Source: an uncultured Pseudomonadota bacterium (lineage in GTDB: Bacteria; Pseudomonadota; Gammaproteobacteria; Burkholderiales; SG8-39). Taken from it: DNA of 64,000 bases. The position numbers and the translations under genes were made by a program. Below the pieces are notes generated by a model, which saw only the letters and a list, made by a program, of their open reading frames with translations, did no database searches and was not told where the DNA came from. Shown here one piece after another: positions 17,181 through 24,698 of the stretch. Within the stretch, counting starts at the first letter, position 1, and the number at the start of each line of letters is the position of its first letter. The stretch covers positions 1 to 64,000 of the forward strand of contig CAIVVS010000269.1 in the NCBI GenBank assembly GCA_903909415.1. The letters run 5' to 3'.

Positions 17181-18316
17181 TGGCGTCCATCTCCTGCAAT
17201 TTCGACTCGGGCGCCATCGAGGTGCTGGACGCCTCGCGCGTGGACGACATCCGGCTGCGCATCCGCGCCGACTCGCATGCCGACTTCACCCAGTGGTTCC
17301 ACTACCGCCTGAGCGGCGCGGCCGGCCAGGACGCCTGCATGCGCCTGGTGAACGCCTCGGCCTGCACCTACCCGGACGGCTGGAAGGACTACCGTGCGGT
17401 GGCCTCCTACGACCGGGTCGACTGGTTCCGCGTACCCGCCACGTACGAGGGCGGCGAACTGGTGATACGCCACCGGCCCGAGCACGACACGGTCTGGTAC
17501 GCCTATTTCGAGCCTTACTCGCTCGAGCGCCACATGGCCCTGCTCGGTCGCGCGGCCAACTCACCGTACGCACGGGTGGAACGCCTCGGTTCGACGGTCG
17601 AGGGCCGGGACCTGGACATGGTGGTGGTTGGCGACGCCGGCAAGCTGCCGGTGTGGGTGATCGCGCGCCAGCATCCGGGCGAGTCCATGGCCGAGTGGTT
17701 CGTCGAGGGCATGCTGGAGCGACTGCTGGACCGCCAGGACCCGGTGTCGCACCGCCTGCTGGCGCGCGCGACGTTCTACCTAGTGCCGAACATGAACCCG
17801 GACGGCAGCGTGCGCGGCAACCTGCGCACCAATGCCGCGGGCGCGAACCTGAACCGCGAGTGGTCGGACCCCGACATGGCCCGCAGCCCGGAGGTGTACC
17901 TGGTGCGCGAGCGCATGGCAGCCACCGGGGCCGCCATGTTCATGGATGTGCATGGCGACGAGTCGCTGCCATGGGTGTTCGTCGCCGGCAGCGAGATGCT
18001 GCCCTCGTTCACCGCGGCGCAGGCCGCCCGCCAGGCCGCGTTCATCACGCGTTACAAGCAGGCCAGCCCGGACTTCCAGGACCGGCACGGCTACGCCTCG
18101 GGCAAGTACAGCAGCGAGGCGTTGAAGCTCGCGTCCAAGTATGTCGGCCACGTTCACGGCTGCCTGTCGCTGACACTGGAGATGCCGTTCAAGGACAACG
18201 CGGGCCTGCCGGACGAACGGCACGGCTGGAACGGCGAGCGCTCGCGCAAGCTGGGGGCTGCGACGCTGGAGCCGATGCTCGCGGACCTCGAGGCCTACGG
18301 GCCCAGCGGGGACTGA
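17180..18316 (+). CDS. M14 family zinc carboxypeptidase, cytosolic CCP-like
   Basis: This 378-residue protein has an N-terminal beta-sandwich of about 115 residues followed by an M14 catalytic domain. Zinc ligands are His165 and Glu168 in QHPGES and His258 in DVHGDE. Substrate contacts come from NMNPDG and GNLRTNAAGANLNREW, and the catalytic Glu is Glu334 in LTLEMPF. This N-domain plus catalytic-domain layout matches bacterial relatives of cytosolic carboxypeptidases, which trim C-terminal residues. No signal peptide is visible. The start overlaps the previous stop as TGATG. Why it is coupled to a periplasmic dehydrogenase and a membrane protein is unclear. Confidence 0.83.
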   Translation: MASISCNFDSGAIEVLDASRVDDIRLRIRADSHADFTQWFHYRLSGAAGQDACMRLVNASACTYPDGWKDYRAVASYDRVDWFRVPATYEGGELVIRHRPEHDTVWYAYFEPYSLERHMALLGRAANSPYARVERLGSTVEGRDLDMVVVGDAGKLPVWVIARQHPGESMAEWFVEGMLERLLDRQDPVSHRLLARATFYLVPNMNPDGSVRGNLRTNAAGANLNREWSDPDMARSPEVYLVRERMAATGAAMFMDVHGDESLPWVFVAGSEMLPSFTAAQAARQAAFITRYKQASPDFQDRHGYASGKYSSEALKLASKYVGHVHGCLSLTLEMPFKDNAGLPDERHGWNGERSRKLGAATLEPMLADLEAYGPSGD

Positions 18317-18367
18317 GCAACCGGCCCTGCCCTGCGCAGGCGGAGTGGCCCGGCCGGCAGGCCGCCC

Positions 18368-19648
18368 TTACTGCCCAAGGAAGAGCTTCACCCCGATCAG
18401 CGACACTTCCGGTACGTAGGTGATCAGCGCCAGCGCCGCGAGGTACAGGAATATGAACGGAATGATGCCGCGGTAGATCACCGACAGCTTCATACCCAGC
18501 ACCGACTGCGCGACGAAGATGTTGATGCCGAAGGGCGGATGGAACAGCCCGATGGCCAGGTTCACCGTGACCACGATGCCGAAGTGCACGGTGTCGATGC
18601 CGGCGGCCTTGACCACCGGGACCAGCAGCGGCGTGAGCACGAGGATGGCCGACAGCGGGTCGATGAAGCAGCCCACCACCAGCAGCAGCACGTTCAGCGC
18701 CAGCAGGATCATCCAGGTCGACAGGCCCAGGCCCTGGATCCAGGCCACCATGGTCGCCGGCACCTGGTGCACGGTGAGCAACCAGGCGTAGACGCTGGCG
18801 CATGCGACGATGATCAGGATCTGCGAGGTGAAGATCGCGGTGGCGCCCGCGGCTTCGACGATCTCTTTCCAGGGAAGGTCGCGGTAGATCACGCGCGTCA
18901 CGAACGCGGCGTACACGCAGGCCACGCCTGCCGCCTCGGTGGGCGAGAACACGCCGCCGTAGATGCCGCCCAGGATGATGCCCGGGGCGCCCAGCGCCCA
19001 GAGGCCGCGTCCCAGGACCCGGCTGGCCCCGCGGGCCTCGCCGATGATGTCCGCGCCGATGCCGTGGCGCCTGGCGAACCACATCACGTAGAGCGCGATC
19101 ATGCCGGCGATGATCAGTCCCGGGATGATGCCCGCGGCGTACAGCCGGGGCACAGACTCCTGCGCCGCGGCGCCGTAGATGATCATCGGGATGCTGGGTG
19201 GGATGATGATGTCGATCGCCCCGACCGCGGTGATCAGTCCCGCGCTGAAGGTCTCGGGGTAGCCGGCCTTGCGCATGGCGGGATACATGATCTTGCCGAC
19301 CGTCGCGACGGTGGCGGCACTGGCGCCCGAGATGGCGCCGAAGATGGCCGAGGTGCCGACTGTGGTGATGCCCAGGCTCCCCGGCAGGCGTCCAACCCCG
19401 AGTTGCACCACGTCCACGATGCGCTGCGCCACCGTGCCGCGCCCCATCAGTTCTCCGGCATAGATGAAGAACGGGATCGCCAGCAGCGGGAACACGTCGA
19501 TCGAGCCGTACAGGTTCTGGTGCAGCACGGTCAGCGGCACGTTCATGAAGAACACCACCGCCACCGTGACGGCGCTGAGCAGCACGAGGAAGATCGGGAA
19601 CCCGAGCAGCAGCAGGATGACCGGCAGCACGCCCAGCGCGAAACTCAT
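18368..19648 (-). CDS. TRAP transporter large permease subunit (DctM)
   Basis: This 426-residue protein has about a dozen hydrophobic helices and the DctM signatures PLLAIPFFIYAGELMG and IIPPSIPMIIYG, followed by IDPLSAILVLTPLLVPV and HPPFGINIFV. It forms the sodium-coupled channel of a TRAP importer for carboxylates, working with DctQ and the periplasmic receptor. Its ATG at 19648 overlaps the DctQ stop (ATGA). The matching receptor gene is probably dctP about 4 kb upstream in the same operon. It is the last gene of a nine-gene operon. Confidence 0.92.
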   Translation of the reverse strand: MSFALGVLPVILLLLGFPIFLVLLSAVTVAVVFFMNVPLTVLHQNLYGSIDVFPLLAIPFFIYAGELMGRGTVAQRIVDVVQLGVGRLPGSLGITTVGTSAIFGAISGASAATVATVGKIMYPAMRKAGYPETFSAGLITAVGAIDIIIPPSIPMIIYGAAAQESVPRLYAAGIIPGLIIAGMIALYVMWFARRHGIGADIIGEARGASRVLGRGLWALGAPGIILGGIYGGVFSPTEAAGVACVYAAFVTRVIYRDLPWKEIVEAAGATAIFTSQILIIVACASVYAWLLTVHQVPATMVAWIQGLGLSTWMILLALNVLLLVVGCFIDPLSAILVLTPLLVPVVKAAGIDTVHFGIVVTVNLAIGLFHPPFGINIFVAQSVLGMKLSVIYRGIIPFIFLYLAALALITYVPEVSLIGVKLFLGQ

Positions 19649-20187
19649 GGCCGGTCCTCCGCAGGGACGCGCTGGTCTTCCATGCTGTGCCCTTCCCCGC
19701 CGGGCACGCGCTTCTGCAGCACCATCTGCGCGAGGCGCAGCAAGGCAACCACCAGGATGATCGCGAAGCCGGCCGTCACCGCCGAATGCGGGATCGCCAT
19801 CGGGATGCCCGCCGCGTCGCTGCGCCGGTTGATGGCCAGCATCTGGCGCACGTAGCCGGCCGATTCCCAGACCACCACCCCGGCCAGCACCACCAGCACC
19901 ACCGCCTCCACCGCGCGCACCCACAGCTTGGCCGCGCGCGGCAGGTAGCCGAACAGCACGTCCATGCGCAGGTGCTGCTCGCGCCAGGTGACCACCGCCG
20001 CGCCGAGGAACGCCATCCACACCATGATGAATATCTGGATTTCGTCGCCGCCGACGATGGCCCAGCCGAACACATAGCGGCCCAGCACCCCGGCGAAGTT
20101 CAGCAGCACCGCTACCAGGAAACCGGCGGCGAGCAGCAGCTGCACGCCGCGCATCAGCCTATCGAGCAGGCGTGCCGCCGGGTCCAT
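19645..20187 (-). CDS. TRAP transporter small permease subunit (DctQ)
   Basis: This 180-residue protein has four hydrophobic helices and the DctQ features VLGRYVFG and VGGDEIQIFIMVWMAFLGAA, with WREQHLRMDVL in the cytoplasmic loop. It pairs with DctM to form the membrane part of the importer. The start at 20187 lies 19 bases after the transglutaminase-like gene; no strong ribosome binding site is visible. An upstream in-frame start at 20256 would overlap that gene and is less likely. Confidence 0.88.
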   Translation of the reverse strand: MDPAARLLDRLMRGVQLLLAAGFLVAVLLNFAGVLGRYVFGWAIVGGDEIQIFIMVWMAFLGAAVVTWREQHLRMDVLFGYLPRAAKLWVRAVEAVVLVVLAGVVVWESAGYVRQMLAINRRSDAAGIPMAIPHSAVTAGFAIILVVALLRLAQMVLQKRVPGGEGHSMEDQRVPAEDRP

Positions 20188-20206
20188 GGATGGGCGGCGC
20201 GGGGGC

Positions 20207-20926
20207 TCAGGCGAGCCGCCGGCCGTCCTCGAAGCGTTCGCCGTCGGCGTCGGCACCCGGCTCGTCGGCGAACAGTTGCTGCGGGTAGTACGCGCGGAAG
20301 TCTCGGATCACCATGTCGTGGGGAAACTCGGACCAGACGCCGTGGTCGGCGACGTACTCCATGTGGCGGCGCTTCATGGCGTCATACGGCTGGAACACCG
20401 CGTCGCCGCGCCCGTCGAACTCGGTGGGCAGCACCCCGAAGCGGTCGCACAACTCGATGTTGAATGCGGGCGCGGCCTTGACCCACTTGCCTTCAAGGTA
20501 CAGCACGGCGTAGCCGTGGTGCAGGAAGGTGGTCTTGCCGCCCATCTTCTCGCGCAGCTTCTCGGTGGACAGGTGGTTCACCACGTCCGACAGGCCGATG
20601 CCCGCGTGGATGCCGGCGCCGCGCGCCATCGCCGTCAGCAGGATGGCTTTGGGCACGCACCAGTTGGCGCTCGTCCCGCGGATGGTGCTGGCGACGAACT
20701 GCTCGGGCCTGGACCGCACCGAGAACGGGTCGTAACGCAGGCCGTCGCGCACCGAGTAGTACAGGCGCACCGCCTTCTCGCGCGCGTCGGCGGCGCCGCG
20801 GGTCACCTCGGCCACAGCGTCCCTCAGGGCGGGCGTGTCGTGGTCGAGGAAGCGCGTGGATTCGAGCCAGGCCGGGCCGGGTTGCGGCGCCTGCCCGGCC
20901 GGGACGTGCAGCACTTCAGGCGGCAT
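20207..20926 (-). CDS. Transglutaminase-like family protein
   Basis: This 239-residue protein has the papain-like transglutaminase core: SANWCVPKAILLTAMARGAG with candidate nucleophile Cys90, and FLHHGYAVLYLEGKW with His136/His137. The Asp that usually completes the triad would fall at WVKAAPAFN, where Ala is present, as in a common bacterial subgroup reading 'W.K.TPAFN'. Members can be cysteine proteases, peptidases or amide-forming enzymes. It sits between the degenerate HDO-like gene (23-base gap) and dctQ (19-base gap), in the middle of the TRAP operon, so an amide- or peptide-linked substrate is an attractive guess. Confidence 0.75.
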   Translation of the reverse strand: MPPEVLHVPAGQAPQPGPAWLESTRFLDHDTPALRDAVAEVTRGAADAREKAVRLYYSVRDGLRYDPFSVRSRPEQFVASTIRGTSANWCVPKAILLTAMARGAGIHAGIGLSDVVNHLSTEKLREKMGGKTTFLHHGYAVLYLEGKWVKAAPAFNIELCDRFGVLPTEFDGRGDAVFQPYDAMKRRHMEYVADHGVWSEFPHDMVIRDFRAYYPQQLFADEPGADADGERFEDGRRLA

Positions 20927-20949
20927 CGGCTTCTTCGTGCGGCCGCGGT

Positions 20950-21663
20950 TCAGACAGTCTCGGTCAGCACGGTCCACGCCCAGATGGCCTCGCGCGCCGC
21001 CCGCCGGCCCTCGAACACCTTGTAGGGTTCGGCGCTGGCGATGTAGGTCCTGGCCAGGTGGTTGATCCACTTGTCGGACTTGGCTGCGCGGTCTGCCTGG
21101 TAGTGCAGCCACTGCGTGTCCGCCTTCCTGAGGCCGTAGTTGGCTTCCAGGGAGGCGGCCAAGCGTCCCCACAACACGGGCAGGCGGCGCTCCAGCAGCC
21201 AGGCGATGCAGCTCGCCTCGGTCGCCGAGGACTGCAGGCCGTGCGTGCGGATCACTTCGACGAGGTCCTCGGCTTCGGCCGAGGGTTCGGCCAGGGCCTG
21301 GGAACATTCGCGCTCGGTTGCGCCCAGCGCGGTGAGGAGCTTCTTCCAGCCCGTGTCGGCATTGGCTTCGGGCACCTTCAGCAGGTCATACAGTTGCTGG
21401 AACAGTTCCTTGCCGTCTTCCGCGTTGATGCTCGAGACCTTCGCGGCGAAAGCGTAGCGTCCGGGGCCGGCCACGGCGGGATAGAACGCCAGCAGCAGCG
21501 CCTTGAGGCGCGCCTTGGGCAGGCTGCCGTCCAGCGCCGAGGCCCAGATCGGGTGGTCCGCGATGCGGTTCTCGGGCTGCTTCGCGTCGTTCTCCAGGAG
21601 GTCCATCGCGCTTCCGCTCCCGAGGATGTTCAGGCTCCCTTTGGTCGTCGATGGCGTGCTCAT
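20950..21663 (-). CDS. Haem-oxygenase-like (PqqC/HDO fold) protein lacking full metal site
   Basis: This 237-residue all-helical protein resembles the HDO/PqqC/TenA fold and aligns with the intact paralogue three genes upstream in operon order. In that paralogue the ligands are Glu95, His105, Glu160, His191, Asp195 and His198. Here Glu158, His187 and Asp191 remain (HYQAD), but the Glu95 and His105 positions read LYDLL and EANADTGW, and the last His is Ala194. It therefore probably cannot build a normal diiron centre and may be a regulatory or structural partner, or a cofactor-free enzyme like PqqC. The start overlaps the AbrB-like stop by ATGA. Confidence 0.72.
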   Translation of the reverse strand: MSTPSTTKGSLNILGSGSAMDLLENDAKQPENRIADHPIWASALDGSLPKARLKALLLAFYPAVAGPGRYAFAAKVSSINAEDGKELFQQLYDLLKVPEANADTGWKKLLTALGATERECSQALAEPSAEAEDLVEVIRTHGLQSSATEASCIAWLLERRLPVLWGRLAASLEANYGLRKADTQWLHYQADRAAKSDKWINHLARTYIASAEPYKVFEGRRAAREAIWAWTVLTETV

Positions 21664-21998
21664 TTGCGGGCTCCTTTGCGCGATGCCGACTTCCCGGCCT
21701 TCTTCGCCTTCTTCGCCGGCTTCACCTTGGTGACCGGCAGGACTTCCTTCTTGGCGTCGTAGTCATCCAGCGAGGCGTAGGTGCCTGCCTTGACGCGCCA
21801 CACCTCGATGGTGCCGTCCGGCAGTTCGGTGAAGTTGAGCACGTCGCCCGCGCCGCAGCCCAGGGCCGAACACACGCGTGCCGGGACGGTCACGACTACG
21901 TCTGCGCCGGCCTTGCGGATCATCACCGGCGCCGACCACTTGATGCCTGCCGGCTCGGCCGCCTTGCCACGCGCGGGGGATTTACGGTTGGTGCTCAT
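21660..21998 (-). CDS. AbrB/SpoVT-like swapped-hairpin protein with basic tails
   Basis: This 112-residue protein has a central stretch, VVVTVPARVCSALGCGAGD followed by VLNFTELPDGTIEVW, which matches the AbrB/MazE beta-hairpin fold (a strand, a 'vPa.v...lg...Gd.l.f' turn, a strand). Both ends are very basic, the C-terminus being Lys/Ala-rich (KPAKKAKKAGKSASRK). The fold usually binds DNA as a dimer, for example in antitoxins and transition regulators. No toxin gene is adjacent. It is coupled by ATGA overlaps to the hydrolase upstream and the HDO-like gene downstream, so it may regulate the operon or act as a small partner subunit. Confidence 0.65.
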   Translation of the reverse strand: MSTNRKSPARGKAAEPAGIKWSAPVMIRKAGADVVVTVPARVCSALGCGAGDVLNFTELPDGTIEVWRVKAGTYASLDDYDAKKEVLPVTKVKPAKKAKKAGKSASRKGARK

Positions 21999-22882
21999 GC
22001 GTGCTTCTCCTTCTTGCAGTGTGTCTTGTAGAAACCGCTCACCTCGGCGGCAAGCGCCTGGTGTGCCTCTTCAACCACGTAGTGGTCTGCGTCCAGTTCG
22101 ACCGCAGGCAGGTCCGGACGCAGCGCCTTGGCGCGCGCCCAGGCCCAGGGCGAGACCAGCTTGGAATCACGCCCCCGCACCAGCAGCACCGGCACGGTCA
22201 CCCCCGTCATCGCAGGCACCAGGTCTTCCCGCAGGCCAACGCAGGTCTGTTTCATCGCGGCCGGGTCCGCCAGCGCCTTCCATGCGCGGTCCGCCTGAAC
22301 ATAGCCGTACTGCGCGCGCCGGCCGATCGCATCGGCCGGCAGGCGGGTGTACCGCCCGGCCAGGTAGGCCCGGATCTCGTCCTGCGAACCGAAGGACTTG
22401 TCGCCCCCGCCTACCCGCGCCTCCAGGTCGGAGAACACCTGGTCCTCGATGAAGGGCACGAAATCAACGGCGACGACGCCGGACACCAGTTCGGGGTGCT
22501 TCCAGCCTGCGACCAGGGAATTGCGCGCCCCCAGGGAGTGCCCGATCAGCAGCGCCGGCCCGCCCAGTTTGCGCACCAGGGCCGCGATGTCATCCGCGTA
22601 GTGTTCGGCCGAGTAGTCTTCGCGCGGCTTGCCACTGCGACCGTGGCCGCGCTGGTCGATGCTCACCACGCGGAACCGGTCGGACAAGGCATCCATCAGC
22701 GGCTGGTACACCCATGCATTCGCGGTGATGCCGTGCGTGCACACCACCAGGGGCCCGCTGCCGGCGGAAATGCCGTGCAGGTTGATGCCGGGAAAAACCC
22801 AATCGTGGCTCTGCGGTTCCATGCCGTTGCGTCGCTTCCTGTGTGCTGCGAGTGAGGTGACGTTGGTTGCGCCAGCCGCCAT
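21995..22882 (-). CDS. Alpha/beta hydrolase
   Basis: This 295-residue protein has the alpha/beta-hydrolase fold with CTHGITANAWVY as oxyanion-hole motif, SIDQRGHGRSG, nucleophile Ser116 in IGHSLGAR, and catalytic His267 in DADHYVVEEA. It has no signal peptide and is likely cytoplasmic. The substrate could be an ester, lactone, amide or C-C bond. The start at 22882 overlaps the preceding HDO stop by one base (TGATG) and the gene ends in ATGA overlap with the AbrB-like gene, so translation of all three is probably coupled. A shorter start at 22822 is possible. Confidence 0.83.
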   Translation of the reverse strand: MAAGATNVTSLAAHRKRRNGMEPQSHDWVFPGINLHGISAGSGPLVVCTHGITANAWVYQPLMDALSDRFRVVSIDQRGHGRSGKPREDYSAEHYADDIAALVRKLGGPALLIGHSLGARNSLVAGWKHPELVSGVVAVDFVPFIEDQVFSDLEARVGGGDKSFGSQDEIRAYLAGRYTRLPADAIGRRAQYGYVQADRAWKALADPAAMKQTCVGLREDLVPAMTGVTVPVLLVRGRDSKLVSPWAWARAKALRPDLPAVELDADHYVVEEAHQALAAEVSGFYKTHCKKEKHA

Positions 22883-23625
22883 CAGAACCCGTGTTTCTTG
22901 CGGAGGTAGCGCAGGATGCCGTCGTGCATCTCGCGCCAGGCCCACAGGGTCACCGCAGCGGCGCGCCGCCCGCGGACCACGTCGCGCCGGTTGCGCACGT
23001 AGCCCTCGAACAGGCTGAACGAATGTTCGGTGTGGCCGATGTCGGCGCGCACGTGTTCGTAGAAGTACTCCAGCGCCTCGTCGGAGCAGCCGTAGAACTT
23101 CTTCAGCGCCAGCGCCGTGGCGCCGTGCGCCTCGGGAAGCTGCTTCTCGTCGCCCCACCAGGTGGCCAGCCCCTGCGCGGCACTCTGGCGGCAGAAGTAG
23201 GTCATGGTGCGCGGAAATCCGATCACCTCGGCAAGCGGCTTGCTCGAAGCCTCGTCCAGTTCCTTGTCGGACGCGCCCAGCAGCTTGGCGAACTGCACCC
23301 ACAGGCCAGGGTGGTCGCCTTCGCCGGAGATGCGGAAGATCTCGTCATAGGCGTTCTCGAGCAGGTGCTCGACGTTGTCGCCCTGCAGGAAGGCCGCGTG
23401 CGACAGCATCATGGCCGGGTTGGCGTGCGCCTGGAACGCCCAGCGCAGCACCGCGTAGTCCTTGATCGCGGCCTTCGGCAGCTGGCCGCTGGTCAGCAGT
23501 TCCAGCAGCCGTGAGCCGAGGTAGCGGTGCTCGGGGCGGTCCGCGTCGGCCAGCAACGCCGGCGGCAGTTCCTGCGCCGGGGTGGGTTCGCGCATGCGCT
23601 TGGGGAATTTCTCAATGGCACCCAT
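22882..23625 (-). CDS. Haem-oxygenase-like diiron oxidase (HDO) family protein
   Basis: This 247-residue helical protein has the metal ligand pattern of HDO enzymes such as CADD, UndA, SznF and BesC. Glu95 lies in NAYDE, His105 in DHPGLW, Glu160 in GDEKQLPE, and the set ends with His191, Asp195 and His198 (H-x3-D-x2-H in EHVRADIGH). That would allow oxygen-dependent chemistry such as decarboxylation, N-oxygenation or C-C cleavage. PqqC shares the fold but lacks this full set, and no pqq genes are present. It starts 27 bases after dctP and overlaps the hydrolase gene by one base. The reaction and substrate are unknown. Confidence 0.78.
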   Translation of the reverse strand: MGAIEKFPKRMREPTPAQELPPALLADADRPEHRYLGSRLLELLTSGQLPKAAIKDYAVLRWAFQAHANPAMMLSHAAFLQGDNVEHLLENAYDEIFRISGEGDHPGLWVQFAKLLGASDKELDEASSKPLAEVIGFPRTMTYFCRQSAAQGLATWWGDEKQLPEAHGATALALKKFYGCSDEALEYFYEHVRADIGHTEHSFSLFEGYVRNRRDVVRGRRAAAVTLWAWREMHDGILRYLRKKHGF

Positions 23626-23652
23626 GGTGTGTTCCTTCCTGTGGGGTTGCGG

Positions 23653-24666
23653 TTACTTCAGGCGGTCGGCGACGCGCACCAGCTCGTCGTACTCGGCCTT
23701 GATCTCGGGCTTCTCGGACAGCAGCTTGCCGCCCAGGGCCTTGAACTCGGACATCATCTTGGCCTGCTCGGGCGGCGCGAGCTTGAGGATCTGCCCGCCG
23801 TTGGCCAGCCAGCCCTTGTTGGCGCGATCCAGCAGCTCGCTGGCGAACGCCAGGTTCTCGCGGTCGATGCGCGCGCCGGTCTCGGTAATGGCGGCCTGCA
23901 TGTCCGCCGGGAGGCCGTCGAACCAGCGCTTGTTGGCCACGATCACCGACACCACGTACGACGGGTGAATCTCGGTGACCGGCTTGGCGGCGTCATAGAA
24001 CTTCAGCGGCGTGAGCACCGAGATGCCGGCGAGCATGCCGTCGATCGTGCCGTTCTGGAGCGCGGCCAGGACTTCGCCGAACGCCATCGGGATGGGCGAG
24101 GCGCCGAGCATCTTCAACGGCTCGATCTGCAGCGGCGAGGGAAACACGCGGATCTTCTTGCCCTTGAAGTCGGCCAGCGTCGCGATCGGGCGCTTGGACA
24201 GCACGATCAGCGGGCTGTTGAAAGTGATGCCCAGGCCCTTGAGGCCCTTGGACTCGCCCAGCGCAAGGGCACGCCTGCGGTAGGCGTCGTCGCCGAGCAC
24301 CTTGTTCAGGTGTTCCGCCGAATTGAACAGGCCGATGGCGTCGAACACCTGGTAGCGCGGCTCGGTGGACACCAGGAAGGCCGTCGGGGTGATGAAGGTC
24401 TCGATCGTGCCGATGGTCACGCCCTCGACCATGCGCGGGATCTGGCCCAGCTGGCTGGCCGGATAGATCTCCACCTTGAGCTTGTCGCCCAGGCGCGGCT
24501 TGATGGCGGCGTCGAAGCGCTTGAGCCATTCATGCTGCTGGTCATTGATCGTGGCCGAGGCCATCTTCATGACCGTCTGTGCTTGCACGGCGCCGGACAG
24601 CGCGAACGTTCCGGCAACCAGCGCCGCCAGCGCCGCGGCGCCCGATTTCCTGGCCAATGATTTCAT
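23653..24666 (-). CDS. TRAP transporter periplasmic substrate-binding protein (DctP)
   Basis: This 337-residue protein has a signal peptide (cleavage near AVQAQT), then the DctP fold with MASATINDQQHEWL, VEIYPASQLGQIPRMVEGV, a central 'GKKIRVFPSP' region with the conserved Arg that usually binds a carboxylate, and AFGEVLAALQNGTIDGML. It should capture an organic acid for the DctQM permease encoded about 3.5 kb further along the same operon. Separation of dctP from dctQM by five enzyme genes is unusual, since they are generally contiguous. It lies 32 bases after the aldolase gene. Confidence 0.9.
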   Translation of the reverse strand: MKSLARKSGAAALAALVAGTFALSGAVQAQTVMKMASATINDQQHEWLKRFDAAIKPRLGDKLKVEIYPASQLGQIPRMVEGVTIGTIETFITPTAFLVSTEPRYQVFDAIGLFNSAEHLNKVLGDDAYRRRALALGESKGLKGLGITFNSPLIVLSKRPIATLADFKGKKIRVFPSPLQIEPLKMLGASPIPMAFGEVLAALQNGTIDGMLAGISVLTPLKFYDAAKPVTEIHPSYVVSVIVANKRWFDGLPADMQAAITETGARIDRENLAFASELLDRANKGWLANGGQILKLAPPEQAKMMSEFKALGGKLLSEKPEIKAEYDELVRVADRLK

Positions 24667-24698
24667 CTGCGTCCCCTGGAGTGGATGTGGAGTGAGGT

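Noticed and set aside
18368..20020. A fused DctQM protein
   Set aside because: The frame is open upstream of dctM, but the DctQ sequence is in a different frame and ends with its own stop, overlapping the dctM ATG by four bases. They are separate genes.
21660..21998. Toxin-antitoxin antitoxin (MazE-like)
   Set aside because: The fold fits, but the neighbours are an alpha/beta hydrolase and an HDO-like protein rather than a PemK/MazF or PIN toxin.
20950..23625. PQQ biosynthesis (pqqC) for the two helical proteins
   Set aside because: The longer protein has the complete six-ligand HDO metal pattern, and no pqqA, pqqB, pqqD or pqqE gene is near. The PQQ-type dehydrogenase at 15 kb is not linked to them.
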